Assembly (NCBI GenBank): GCA_003427395.1 | Contig: BFEA01000534.1 | Location: 640,887 to 704,886 of the forward strand | From: Chara braunii | Taxonomy: Eukaryota; Streptophyta; Charophyceae; Charales; Characeae | Direction of reading: 5' to 3' | Length of the DNA: 64,000 bases | Shown: in pieces, positions 35,001 through 39,113 of the stretch | How positions within the stretch are numbered: position 1 is the first letter of the stretch | How the letters are laid out: every line of letters begins with the position of its first letter | The notes under the pieces: generated by a model | What the model was told of the DNA's origin: nothing | What the model saw: the letters and a program-made list of their open reading frames with translations, nothing else | The model's database searches: none | Program-made: the position numbers and the translations under genes

Positions 35001-35189
35001 GAAGAGAGCGCGAGAAATAATGACAATGTGAAAGAATAAAAGGAGTACTATACCTTCCTCGCTGTCGCCCCATTTCTGCGCTATCAGGTTCTTGAAGCAG
35101 ATGCTGGCCACCTGACGAACGGATATGTCGATTTGCGGCGATGCAATGATCTGCATGAGCGCGACAAGATAGCCCGGCACAAACTGGTA
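5780..35189 (-). CDS. SAD2: Importin-7/8-type nuclear import receptor (SAD2-like), partial at both ends, 15 exons seen
   Basis: Importin-beta-family HEAT-repeat receptor. By family knowledge it binds cargo in the cytoplasm, crosses the nuclear pore and releases cargo on RanGTP. Fifteen exons on the minus strand join with matching phases and canonical GT-AG sites. They give 2112 nt (704 codons) without a stop. The family is usually about 1030-1050 residues, so roughly 25-30 N-terminal and about 300 C-terminal residues are missing. Diagnostic blocks in order are [17 protein letters not shown] (importin N-terminal domain), [113 protein letters not shown] and [19 protein letters not shown]. These agree better with plant SAD2 than with animal IPO7/8. 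The acidic C-terminal region is not in the window. The start codon exon was searched for above 35189 and not found. Joining was by eye; no transcript was available. Confidence 0.95.
5884..6587 (-). other. Importin intron holding SINE copy A
   Basis: 704-nt intron bounded by gtatcc and gcaacag. It contains a tRNA-derived SINE in the opposite orientation at 6288-6442. Confidence 0.9.
6288..6442 (+). mobile_element. tRNA-derived SINE, copy A
   Basis: The head shows a pol III A box (TAGCTGAGTTGGTA) and a B box (AGTTCGATTCC) at tRNA-like spacing. A body follows with CCTGGGGCTGGTCAGTTCAA, ending in a T run. The same head and body recur at 33139-33300; partial copies are at 18566-18640, 19680-19735 and 44580-44650. 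The head cannot fold as a complete tRNA (no acceptor-stem pairing seen), so it is a SINE, not a tRNA gene. Confidence 0.8.
6588..6719 (-). CDS. SAD2: Importin exon n
   Basis: 132 nt, acceptor ggaatgcag, donor AGT|gtatcc (weak). It encodes [38 protein letters not shown] and AVDNFE. The frame is confirmed by the next exon, which completes a Tyr codon. Confidence 0.94.
6720..9191 (-). other. Importin intron, nothing further recognised
   Basis: 2.47-kb intron. An open stretch on the plus strand (7188-7451) encodes [17 protein letters not shown] within 87 residues. It has no recognised family and no codon evidence; I do not call it a gene. Confidence 0.7.
9192..9390 (-). CDS. SAD2: Importin exon m
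   Basis: 199 nt, acceptor ataaatgcag, donor AAG|gtatgt. It encodes [39 protein letters not shown], then a Leu/Pro-rich helix pair and [10 protein letters not shown]. The acidic [15 protein letters not shown] stretch is characteristic of the family. Confidence 0.96.
9391..11267 (-). other. Importin intron, no recognised content
   Basis: 1.88-kb intron. The 9690-9850 section repeats TCTGGAT / ATCCAGA words in both orientations but no element could be delimited. Confidence 0.7.
11268..11386 (-). CDS. SAD2: Importin exon l
   Basis: 119 nt, acceptor gctcttcag, donor CTG|gtaagg. It encodes [20 protein letters not shown] then [20 protein letters not shown], which corresponds almost residue for residue to the plant block. 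It ends in phase 0. Confidence 0.96.
12077..12169 (+). repeat. 93-bp direct repeat, left flank of gap
   Basis: Ends exactly where the N run begins. It is nearly identical (one difference seen, GACTATC vs GAATATC) to 12385-12477, which starts exactly where the N run ends. Inside it the word GCTAAAAGCTTTGGTGACTA is itself a near repeat of 12046-12065, so a tandem array is possible. Confidence 0.95.
12170..12384. other. Assembly gap (215 N)
   Basis: Run of N inside the intron between exons k and l. Confidence 1.
12385..12477 (+). repeat. 93-bp direct repeat, right flank of gap
   Basis: Second copy of 12077-12169, abutting the gap. Confidence 0.95.
12629..12676. repeat. 24-bp tandem pair
   Basis: Two exact copies of a unit starting GGTCAGTAGAAGTCTGTC. 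Confidence 0.95.
13135..13168. repeat. (GA)n microsatellite
   Basis: About 34 nt of GA; a (GT)n of about 19 nt follows at 13207-13225. Confidence 0.95.
13455..13496 (-). CDS. SAD2: Importin micro-exon k (42 nt)
   Basis: Acceptor ctttgcag, donor ATG|gtaaga, 42 nt. It encodes [14 protein letters not shown] with split codons at both ends. It matches the plant DL.EIRP.LPQLLDEFF block and joins in frame to exon l ([11 protein letters not shown]). Automated gene callers could miss it because it is so short. Confidence 0.93.
13497..15322 (-). other. Importin intron with one tandem pair
   Basis: 1.83-kb intron. The only structure seen is a 138-bp tandem pair at 14881-15160. Confidence 0.75.
14881..15160. 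repeat. 138-bp tandem pair (diverged)
   Basis: GCAGTCCAA, then CTTTGCTACAATTAACTTTA and GGGTCATAGGAG, occur at 14881 and again at 15019. The later parts (AACAGGATAACACAACAAACAG / ACAAGATAACGCAATGAACAG) also correspond but are diverged. Confidence 0.85.
15323..15482 (-). CDS. SAD2: Importin exon j
   Basis: 160 nt, acceptor tcttatccag, donor AAG|gtgaga. It encodes [19 protein letters not shown], then [20 protein letters not shown] and [19 protein letters not shown] continues exactly from exon i across a 3.6-kb intron. Confidence 0.96.
15483..19106 (-). other. Importin intron (3.62 kb) with SINE head
   Basis: Largest intron seen. It contains the reverse-oriented SINE head at 18566-18640 and a poly-G stretch near 18790. 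No coding exon recognised. Confidence 0.75.
18566..18640 (-). mobile_element. tRNA-derived SINE head, copy C
   Basis: Reads on the minus strand as GGCGTAGCTCAGTTGGTACA (A box) then AAATACAGACCCAAGCTCGAG + TCC (B box region). The 3-prime body is not recognisable. Confidence 0.7.
19107..19287 (-). CDS. SAD2: Importin exon i
   Basis: 181 nt, acceptor tgctttcag, donor AAG|gtggga. It encodes [39 protein letters not shown] and [29 protein letters not shown] and VQHV.PEF.SP.GHLRAK are hallmark plant SAD2 strings. Confidence 0.96.
19680..19735 (+). mobile_element. SINE 3-prime body fragment, copy D
   Basis: CCTAGGGCCAGTCAGCTCAA + AGATGACAT matches the body of copies A and B. The tail has become a run of 18 G. 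It sits directly downstream (plus orientation) of nothing tRNA-like, so the copy is 5-prime truncated. Confidence 0.6.
19750..19873 (-). CDS. SAD2: Importin exon h
   Basis: 124 nt, acceptor gcatacag, donor AAG|gtaagg. It encodes [20 protein letters not shown] then [15 protein letters not shown] and IVDVFRR. This corresponds to the plant IIEDLYSPRTA...V.KRGKEN block. Confidence 0.95.
20125..20418. repeat. 147-bp tandem pair
   Basis: CGTATGATCTCGTTCT occurs at 20125 and 20272, and the following ~140 bp correspond closely, ending GGCTCACTACC.CCACCCCCC. Confidence 0.95.
20717..20785. repeat. (TC)n microsatellite
   Basis: About 68 nt of uninterrupted CT. Confidence 0.98.
21330..21409. repeat. 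40-bp tandem pair
   Basis: Two copies of a unit beginning ATAGTTTGAAC and ending TTACTAGAGGA, with one difference. Confidence 0.97.
21885..22030 (-). CDS. SAD2: Importin exon g
   Basis: 146 nt, acceptor gatttgcag, donor ACG|gtgagg. It encodes [37 protein letters not shown] and [11 protein letters not shown]. The [20 protein letters not shown] motif is near-invariant in the family. It leaves one base of the Asp codon completed by exon h. Confidence 0.96.
22031..23009 (-). other. Importin intron with a 178-bp tandem pair
   Basis: 979-nt intron; see 22218-22556. Confidence 0.9.
22218..22556. repeat. 178-bp tandem pair
   Basis: AGATAAGTCCTCACAAGTAA begins both copies (22218, 22396) and CAAAAATCGCCAGCT ends both. 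The second copy is about 17 nt shorter because of small deletions. Confidence 0.97.
23010..23183 (-). CDS. SAD2: Importin exon f
   Basis: 174 nt, acceptor gtggtacag, donor CAG|gtcggt. It begins by completing the split Arg codon, then [20 protein letters not shown], and ends [18 protein letters not shown]. The GGYLP.RVIN block is typical of plant orthologues. Confidence 0.95.
23184..24892 (-). other. Importin intron with a 79-bp tandem pair
   Basis: 1.71-kb intron. Besides the pair at 23224-23380, GAT(C/T)GAGTAAGGAATTTTGAG-like words repeat near 24010-24080. No exon recognised. Confidence 0.85.
23224..23380. repeat. 79-bp tandem pair
   Basis: Copies start with ACAATGCACAAAGGCAACTC at 23224 and 23303 and differ at only one or two positions (GCGAATTC vs GCAAATTC). 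Confidence 0.97.
24893..25077 (-). CDS. SAD2: Importin exon e
   Basis: 185 nt, acceptor gatcttgcag, donor CG|gtgagc. It encodes [39 protein letters not shown] and [19 protein letters not shown]. This is the most diagnostic block: the W-K-x-KKW core is shared by all importin-7/8 proteins, and the EGQP.DPELRK stretch is plant-like. Confidence 0.96.
25078..27512 (-). other. Importin intron with a 49-bp tandem pair
   Basis: 2.44-kb intron; contains the 26319-26416 pair. No exon recognised. Confidence 0.85.
26319..26416. repeat. 49-bp tandem pair
   Basis: CACGCACACTCTTCACTGGA begins both copies (26319, 26368); one T/C difference near the end. Confidence 0.97.
27513..27675 (-). CDS. SAD2: Importin exon d
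   Basis: 163 nt, acceptor tttctgcag, donor TAT|gtgagt. It encodes [19 protein letters not shown], a hydrophobic helix [12 protein letters not shown], and [18 protein letters not shown]. The ICKIFWS motif is highly conserved in plant importin-7/8 proteins. It ends in phase 0. Confidence 0.94.
27676..30541 (-). other. Importin intron, no recognised content
   Basis: 2.87-kb intron; I see neither exon, repeat family nor RNA gene in it. Confidence 0.7.
30542..30700 (-). CDS. SAD2: Importin exon c
   Basis: 159 nt, acceptor aatttcag. It encodes [19 protein letters not shown], then a loop, and [14 protein letters not shown]. Its end is fixed at GA|gtatgt: this donor gives ARKFE|FKDDEER with exon d, matching the plant RKYEFKSDEER block. 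The next possible donor (gtgaag, three bases on) would put exon d out of frame. Confidence 0.93.
31384..31471 (-). CDS. SAD2: Importin exon b
   Basis: 88 nt, acceptor cccatgcag, donor CAG|gtccgg (a weak donor). It encodes [20 protein letters not shown] then [10 protein letters not shown] and matches the plant block around LPSDKNVVRNQIL. The split Arg codon is completed by exon c (AG|G). The 3.6-kb intron before it contains the adapter artefact. Confidence 0.93.
31956..32004. repeat. (TAA)n microsatellite
   Basis: About 16 perfect AAT/TAA units. Confidence 0.98.
32543..32647. mobile_element. TA-flanked foldback MITE (Tc1/mariner-like)
   Basis: A 105-bp near-perfect palindrome whose two halves are almost complete inverted copies. 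Ends are CAGTCTTCCCCCGAATACAA at left and its complement at right, each bounded by TA (32541-32542 and 32648-32649). TA target duplication plus CAGT-type ends fits Tc1/mariner-related MITEs. No transposase is present. Confidence 0.85.
32724..33005. repeat. ~197-bp tandem pair (diverged)
   Basis: TTCTGATT(A/G)CTCTTCCAC begins both copies (32724, 32921), both contain CAACGTACACAGCAGCT, and both end CACATGAAT.AACACCACAAG. The first copy has an extra ~40 bp. Confidence 0.85.
33139..33300 (+). mobile_element. tRNA-derived SINE, copy B (most complete)
   Basis: Begins CGGGCCTAGCTCAGTTGGTA (A box). AACTCTTGAAATACAGACCC and AAGTTCGAGTCC (B box) follow, then the body CCTGGGGCCGGTCAGTTCAA, and an A-rich tail. 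A-to-B box spacing is tRNA-like. Confidence 0.85.
33495..33585. repeat. 21-bp perfect inverted repeat with 49-nt loop
   Basis: Arms 33495-33515 and 33565-33585 are exact reverse complements (core GCACGGATTCGAATC). A second inverted pair (TGTTCCTTGGCTTTA at 33587 and its complement near 33697) starts directly after it. Confidence 0.9.
34157..34194. other. Nextera mate-pair junction adapter (assembly artefact)
   Basis: CTGTCTCTTATACACATCT followed directly by its reverse complement, 38 nt. This is the Tn5 mosaic end used in Nextera kits, in the head-to-head form created when mate-pair fragments are circularised. The 24 bp to its right (GTGCCAAACAAGTGAGCAAC) resemble 33965-33988, consistent with chimeric joining of nearby reads. 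Confidence 0.97.
34380..35040. repeat. Purine-rich (AG) stretch, strand-asymmetric
   Basis: About 650 nt of the plus strand are dominated by A and G with few T. On the gene's sense strand this is pyrimidine-rich intron directly downstream of exon a. Confidence 0.7.
35054..35189 (-). CDS. SAD2: Importin exon a (first visible exon; N-terminal domain)
   Basis: 136 nt, entered in phase 0 after acceptor gcgcag and left in phase 1 at AAG|gtatag. It encodes [15 protein letters not shown] followed by [17 protein letters not shown] and GDSEEG. This is the second half of the importin-beta N-terminal domain, a helix pair that in relatives contributes to Ran binding. An in-frame Met (MQII) is too far inside the domain to be the natural start, so at least one coding exon lies further right. 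Confidence 0.93.
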
Positions 35190-35755
35190 CTGCGCACAGC
35201 GAGAGGACAGTTGAAAACACAAAATCAATCAAACAAATAACATACCGTATGTCAAATCCGCCGGCCGAAGACCCCAACAAAAGCAACCAAGAGGGTATTG
35301 TTCACTTCACGAAACAGTGGCTCTCACGTCGCCTCTCATTCAAATCTCTCTCTCCGTCTGTCTCAGGACATAGTACCGATTGCCCACATTCGCCGCCAAA
35401 GCGGATCCCACAAAGCCACAATTCCAAAAATCCCAGATCCCCAATTCCACCCAAGTTCACACCACCGCTGATCCAAATCCAATTTCAAAGTCTGCCGACG
35501 CCGGGAATGCCACTCTGCGTGCGAGTTCAAGTCCCTCTGCGCGCGAGAATTGCTACCTCAATCAATGCACGCAAACAAGCCTGGGAATAATAAACAATTC
35601 CTGCTGTTCAGGACGATCGGGCATAACGCGACCACTCTCTCCACTCTCCCCACTCTCTCCGCTCCCCCTGCGATTGTTCAGCACCTTGTTAATCTGGATT
35701 GGACATGATCGGTGCCAATTGACTCTGCGCTTTCTCTCCCTCACGCCACCCGCCA
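35190..35755. other. Upstream flank of importin; initiator exon not found
   Basis: On the minus strand, no open stretch resembles an importin N-terminus and joins in phase 0 to exon a. It may be 5-prime UTR or the first intron. Confidence 0.4.
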
Positions 35756-35979
35756 CCGTTTCCCGCCAACTCACGTGCCGAACACTGTCGTTTACCGCCA
35801 ACTCACGTGCCGAACACTGCCGTTTCCCGCCAACTCACGTGCCGAACACTGCCGTTTCCCGCCAACTTACGTGCCAAACACTGCCGTTTCCCGCCAACTT
35901 ACGTGCCAAAAACTCCCGTTTCCCGCCAACTTACGTGCCGAAAGCTGCCGCTTCCCGCCAACTTACGTGCCGAGCACTG
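35756..35979 (-). promoter_or_regulatory. Seven-unit 32-bp array of E2F-like plus ACGTG sites
   Basis: Units begin at 35756 and every 32 bp to 35948 (partial eighth at 35980). Consensus is CCGTTTCCCGCCAACT, (C/T)ACGTGCC, GAACACTG. TTTCCCGCC, a textbook E2F site, is perfect in five units (1,3,4,5,6) and one base off in two. ACGTG, the plant bZIP/bHLH core, is in all seven; the first three carry the full G-box CACGTG. The 32-bp pitch is close to three helical turns. The array lies about 570 bp upstream of the first visible importin exon. That it is regulatory is inference; a neutral minisatellite could carry such sites by chance. Confidence 0.5.
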
Positions 35980-36381
35980 CCGCTTCGTTTTCCCCGCCGC
36001 CAGCCCGCGTTCGACAGCGCCGACAGTGTATAGGCACAACACCAGGGCGTAAGGCACACCACCCGCAGTTGGATTTGTCCACGTCACCTGTCGGGCAGCA
36101 GCTTCGTCGCCGTTCACGACATCGATTGATCACCATCACCAATGACTCAGTCCTCCTGTCACCACAACCATCGTCCTCCCTGTACTCTATAATCGTCAGC
36201 CAACTCATCGCAGCATCAGTCGCTCTCTCGAGATGTCAAAACCTCGCCATCCTCATGAATAAACTCGATAACAGTCATTTCGTCCTTCCAGATCGAGAAA
36301 CAACTGCCACGTCGCAGACAGCACCGACCTGCGTTGCTTTGACGAGAAAACGGCAAAAAAAAGTGGAAAATAGCAATCTCT

Positions 36382-36570
36382 AGAGGGTAGAAACAATCTC
36401 TAGAAAGAAGAGGGTAGAAACAATCTCTAGAAAGAAGAGGGTAAAANCATTCTCTAGAAAGAAGAGGGTAGAAACAATCTCTACAAAGACGGGGGTAGAA
36501 ACAATCTCTAGAAAGAAGAGGGTAGAAACAATCTCTGGAAAGAAAAGGACCAAAGCAATCTCTAGAGAGG
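36382..36570. repeat. 27-bp tandem repeat, seven units
   Basis: AGAGGGTAGAAACAATCTCT begins units at 36382, 36409, 36436, 36463, 36490, 36517 and 36544. Because 27 is a multiple of 3, it translates on the minus strand as a nonapeptide repeat (FFLEIVSTL), but nothing else supports coding. Confidence 0.95.
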
Positions 36571-37523
36571 AGAGCGAACGACGGACGAAGCAGCGACTGT
36601 CAAAAACTTGGCATTGACGGTGGCGAAGCAGTGCCGCCACAAAGACTCCAGGTCGGGGCAGACAGACTTCACAAAAAAGGAATGCGTGGAAAGGGACAGA
36701 GGGTGCTACCACAAAGACTCCAGGATGCGTTTTAGAAGTGAATGAGCACTGAGACAAAAGTATTACAAGTGACTACGAGGGGAGAGAGGACGAGGATGCT
36801 ACACCCCAGAACCAATTGCTGTGCTCGTTACATTCCACTCTCAGAAGGGACAGAGGGTGGAGACGGGAAAAAAAAAAGGATGACCCATCGGAACGGGAAG
36901 CGGGGACAGCAGAGGGGCAGAAGAAGGGACTGGAAGGGGGAAAAAAGCGCGGCACCGCACCAGAGAAGAAGAGACGCATACATGCCAGACAGCACCCGAA
37001 AGATGGGCAAGTACTCCACGCGCAGTTTACGCTTCATGCCTTTTGCCACAAAAGAACCCGTTCAAGTTTGTGCCATCGTTCGTTTCACGACAAAATCGAC
37101 CCAGCAATACAACGGATGTCGCTGACATGATGATACCAGAACATAGGAGATAAGACAAAAACAGGCGACAGCAAGACGCCGAAACGAGACTAGCCAGCCA
37201 TAGAATAAACCGCCGCACCCATCAGAGATCTGACGGATCTGACGGATGCACCTGAGCTGCAGCTTAGGAAAGGATGATGAGAGGACAACGGCAATTACTA
37301 CCAGTAATATGTCACAGATGCATTCGCCTTCCATGACAATTACCCGTCGTCTGCACACCGCCGTGACGATTCCTGCGAAACCTAAGCACGGCTGGCGCCC
37401 AAACCGGGAAGAAACTTCACCCTTCACGCCCATTGCAAATACTAGTATCATCGGACGCCACACTATCCATCATCCTCGCCAAAATGAACCACAGTGACTA
37501 CAAATCACACACTCGCATGACGT

Positions 37524-37524
<1 letters not shown>

Positions 37525-37572
<48 letters not shown>
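37525..37572. repeat. (CT)n microsatellite
   Basis: About 47 nt of uninterrupted CT. Confidence 0.98.
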
Positions 37573-37575
<3 letters not shown>

Positions 37576-38037
37576 CCCCTGCGGTTCTAAATCATACACT
37601 CACATGGCGTTCGTCCACTCCTACCGCGTCTGTGAAACGGGCACCCGCAAACAATGCCTGATAAGGGTTGCACAATTTGACCTCGGATTCTTGCCCCACT
37701 GCCCCACTCCTCCCAATGCTTATGAAGTCAACCTTAGGACAGACGCTAGAGATGAAGAGAGCGCCGCAACCTCGGATCCATTGGATCCCTGTTCATCGAC
37801 CGGCACTTTTCCCAGGCTTAGGACAAACAGTCCAAAAAATTGTCAGGCAAGAAACCTGCCCTCCAACACCTCATGAATCGAAGTCCAAGCTACACGCTCC
37901 TTCCCACCCCTCTTTCTTTCTCTATGTGTACATGCACGCCCGTTTCGACCCAAACGACCGCAATGCTGACATTGCTTGATAGGACACACGTATGAAGTTG
38001 CATAATGTAATGCGTGTTCATATCAACTCATTCCAGC

Positions 38038-38772
38038 NNNNNNNNNNNNNNNNNNNNNNNNNNNNNNNNNNNNNNNNNNNNNNNNNNNNNNNNNNNNNNN
38101 NNNNNNNNNNNNNNNNNNNNNNNNNNNNNNNNNNNNNNNNNNNNNNNNNNNNNNNNNNNNNNNNNNNNNNNNNNNNNNNNNNNNNNNNNNNNNNNNNNNN
38201 NNNNNNNNNNNNNNNNNNNNNNNNNNNNNNNNNNNNNNNNNNNNNNNNNNNNNNNNNNNNNNNNNNNNNNNNNNNNNNNNNNNNNNNNNNNNNNNNNNNN
38301 NNNNNNNNNNNNNNNNNNNNNNNNNNNNNNNNNNNNNNNNNNNNNNNNNNNNNNNNNNNNNNNNNNNNNNNNNNNNNNNNNNNNNNNNNNNNNNNNNNNN
38401 NNNNNNNNNNNNNNNNNNNNNNNNNNNNNNNNNNNNNNNNNNNNNNNNNNNNNNNNNNNNNNNNNNNNNNNNNNNNNNNNNNNNNNNNNNNNNNNNNNNN
38501 NNNNNNNNNNNNNNNNNNNNNNNNNNNNNNNNNNNNNNNNNNNNNNNNNNNNNNNNNNNNNNNNNNNNNNNNNNNNNNNNNNNNNNNNNNNNNNNNNNNN
38601 NNNNNNNNNNNNNNNNNNNNNNNNNNNNNNNNNNNNNNNNNNNNNNNNNNNNNNNNNNNNNNNNNNNNNNNNNNNNNNNNNNNNNNNNNNNNNNNNNNNN
38701 NNNNNNNNNNNNNNNNNNNNNNNNNNNNNNNNNNNNNNNNNNNNNNNNNNNNNNNNNNNNNNNNNNNNNNNN
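38038..38772. other. Assembly gap (735 N)
   Basis: Ends directly in a TC microsatellite (38773-38812), which probably caused the break. The missing importin start exon could lie here. Confidence 1.

Positions 38773-38812
<40 letters not shown>
38773..38812. repeat. (TC)n at gap edge
   Basis: About 40 nt of CT, true length unknown because it abuts the gap. Confidence 0.95.
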
Positions 38813-38818
<6 letters not shown>

Positions 38819-39005
38819 CTTCCTTCACTGCGTCTCTTCCACCCTCTCCGCACCTCCGGAAGAGCCAAGATGACAGCCGTCCTCTGAAGACGATTACCGA
38901 CAACTCTCCGCACTGCGCGTCCTCGGACATTACATGTCTGAGGACGGTAGCGCACGACACGTGTACGATCACATCGAAGACGATGAAAAAGGAGGAGAAG
39001 AGAGT

Positions 39006-39113
39006 TTAGATGATACCGAGGATGGCAATTGCGACGGCCACCAGCGCCCCCGCGATGGCCGAAAGGACTCCAATGAACCCCCAACAAAAACAAATAGCCG
39101 CGCAGGCAAACAC
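39006..39113 (-). CDS. Possible terminal exon of a membrane protein (unrecognised)
   Basis: After a possible acceptor (acatgtgcag) comes an open stretch of 35 codons ending in TAA: VFACAAICFCWGFIGVLSAI then AGALVAVAIAILGII. It is uniformly hydrophobic with small-residue (G/A) spacing, as in a transmembrane helix pair at a C-terminus, and third positions are G/C-rich. No family recognised and no upstream exon proven. It could equally be chance. Confidence 0.25.
   Translation of the reverse strand: MFACAAICFCWGFIGVLSAIAGALVAVAIAILGII

Larger units (their letters stand above)
31472..35053 (-). other. Importin intron (3.58 kb as assembled) packed with repeats and an adapter
   Basis: Holds a ~27-bp degenerate array (31673-31825), (TAA)n, a foldback MITE, a tandem pair, SINE copy B, a 21-bp inverted repeat, the Nextera junction adapter and a purine-rich stretch. 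Its true length is uncertain because of the adapter. Confidence 0.85.
35980..38037. other. Intergenic or 5-prime interval, no exon recognised
   Basis: Contains the 27-bp array (36382-36570), one ambiguous base (36447) and a TC run (37525-37572). Confidence 0.6.

Noticed and set aside
35756-35979. CRISPR-like direct repeats
   Set aside because: The 32-bp units are contiguous with no unique spacers, and the genome is eukaryotic.
35380-36383. Overlapping plus-strand frames of about 220 codons with FPPTYVPNTAVSRQLT-like repeats
   Set aside because: They are translations of the 32-bp tandem array, whose period is not a multiple of three, giving the same repeat peptide in shifting frames.
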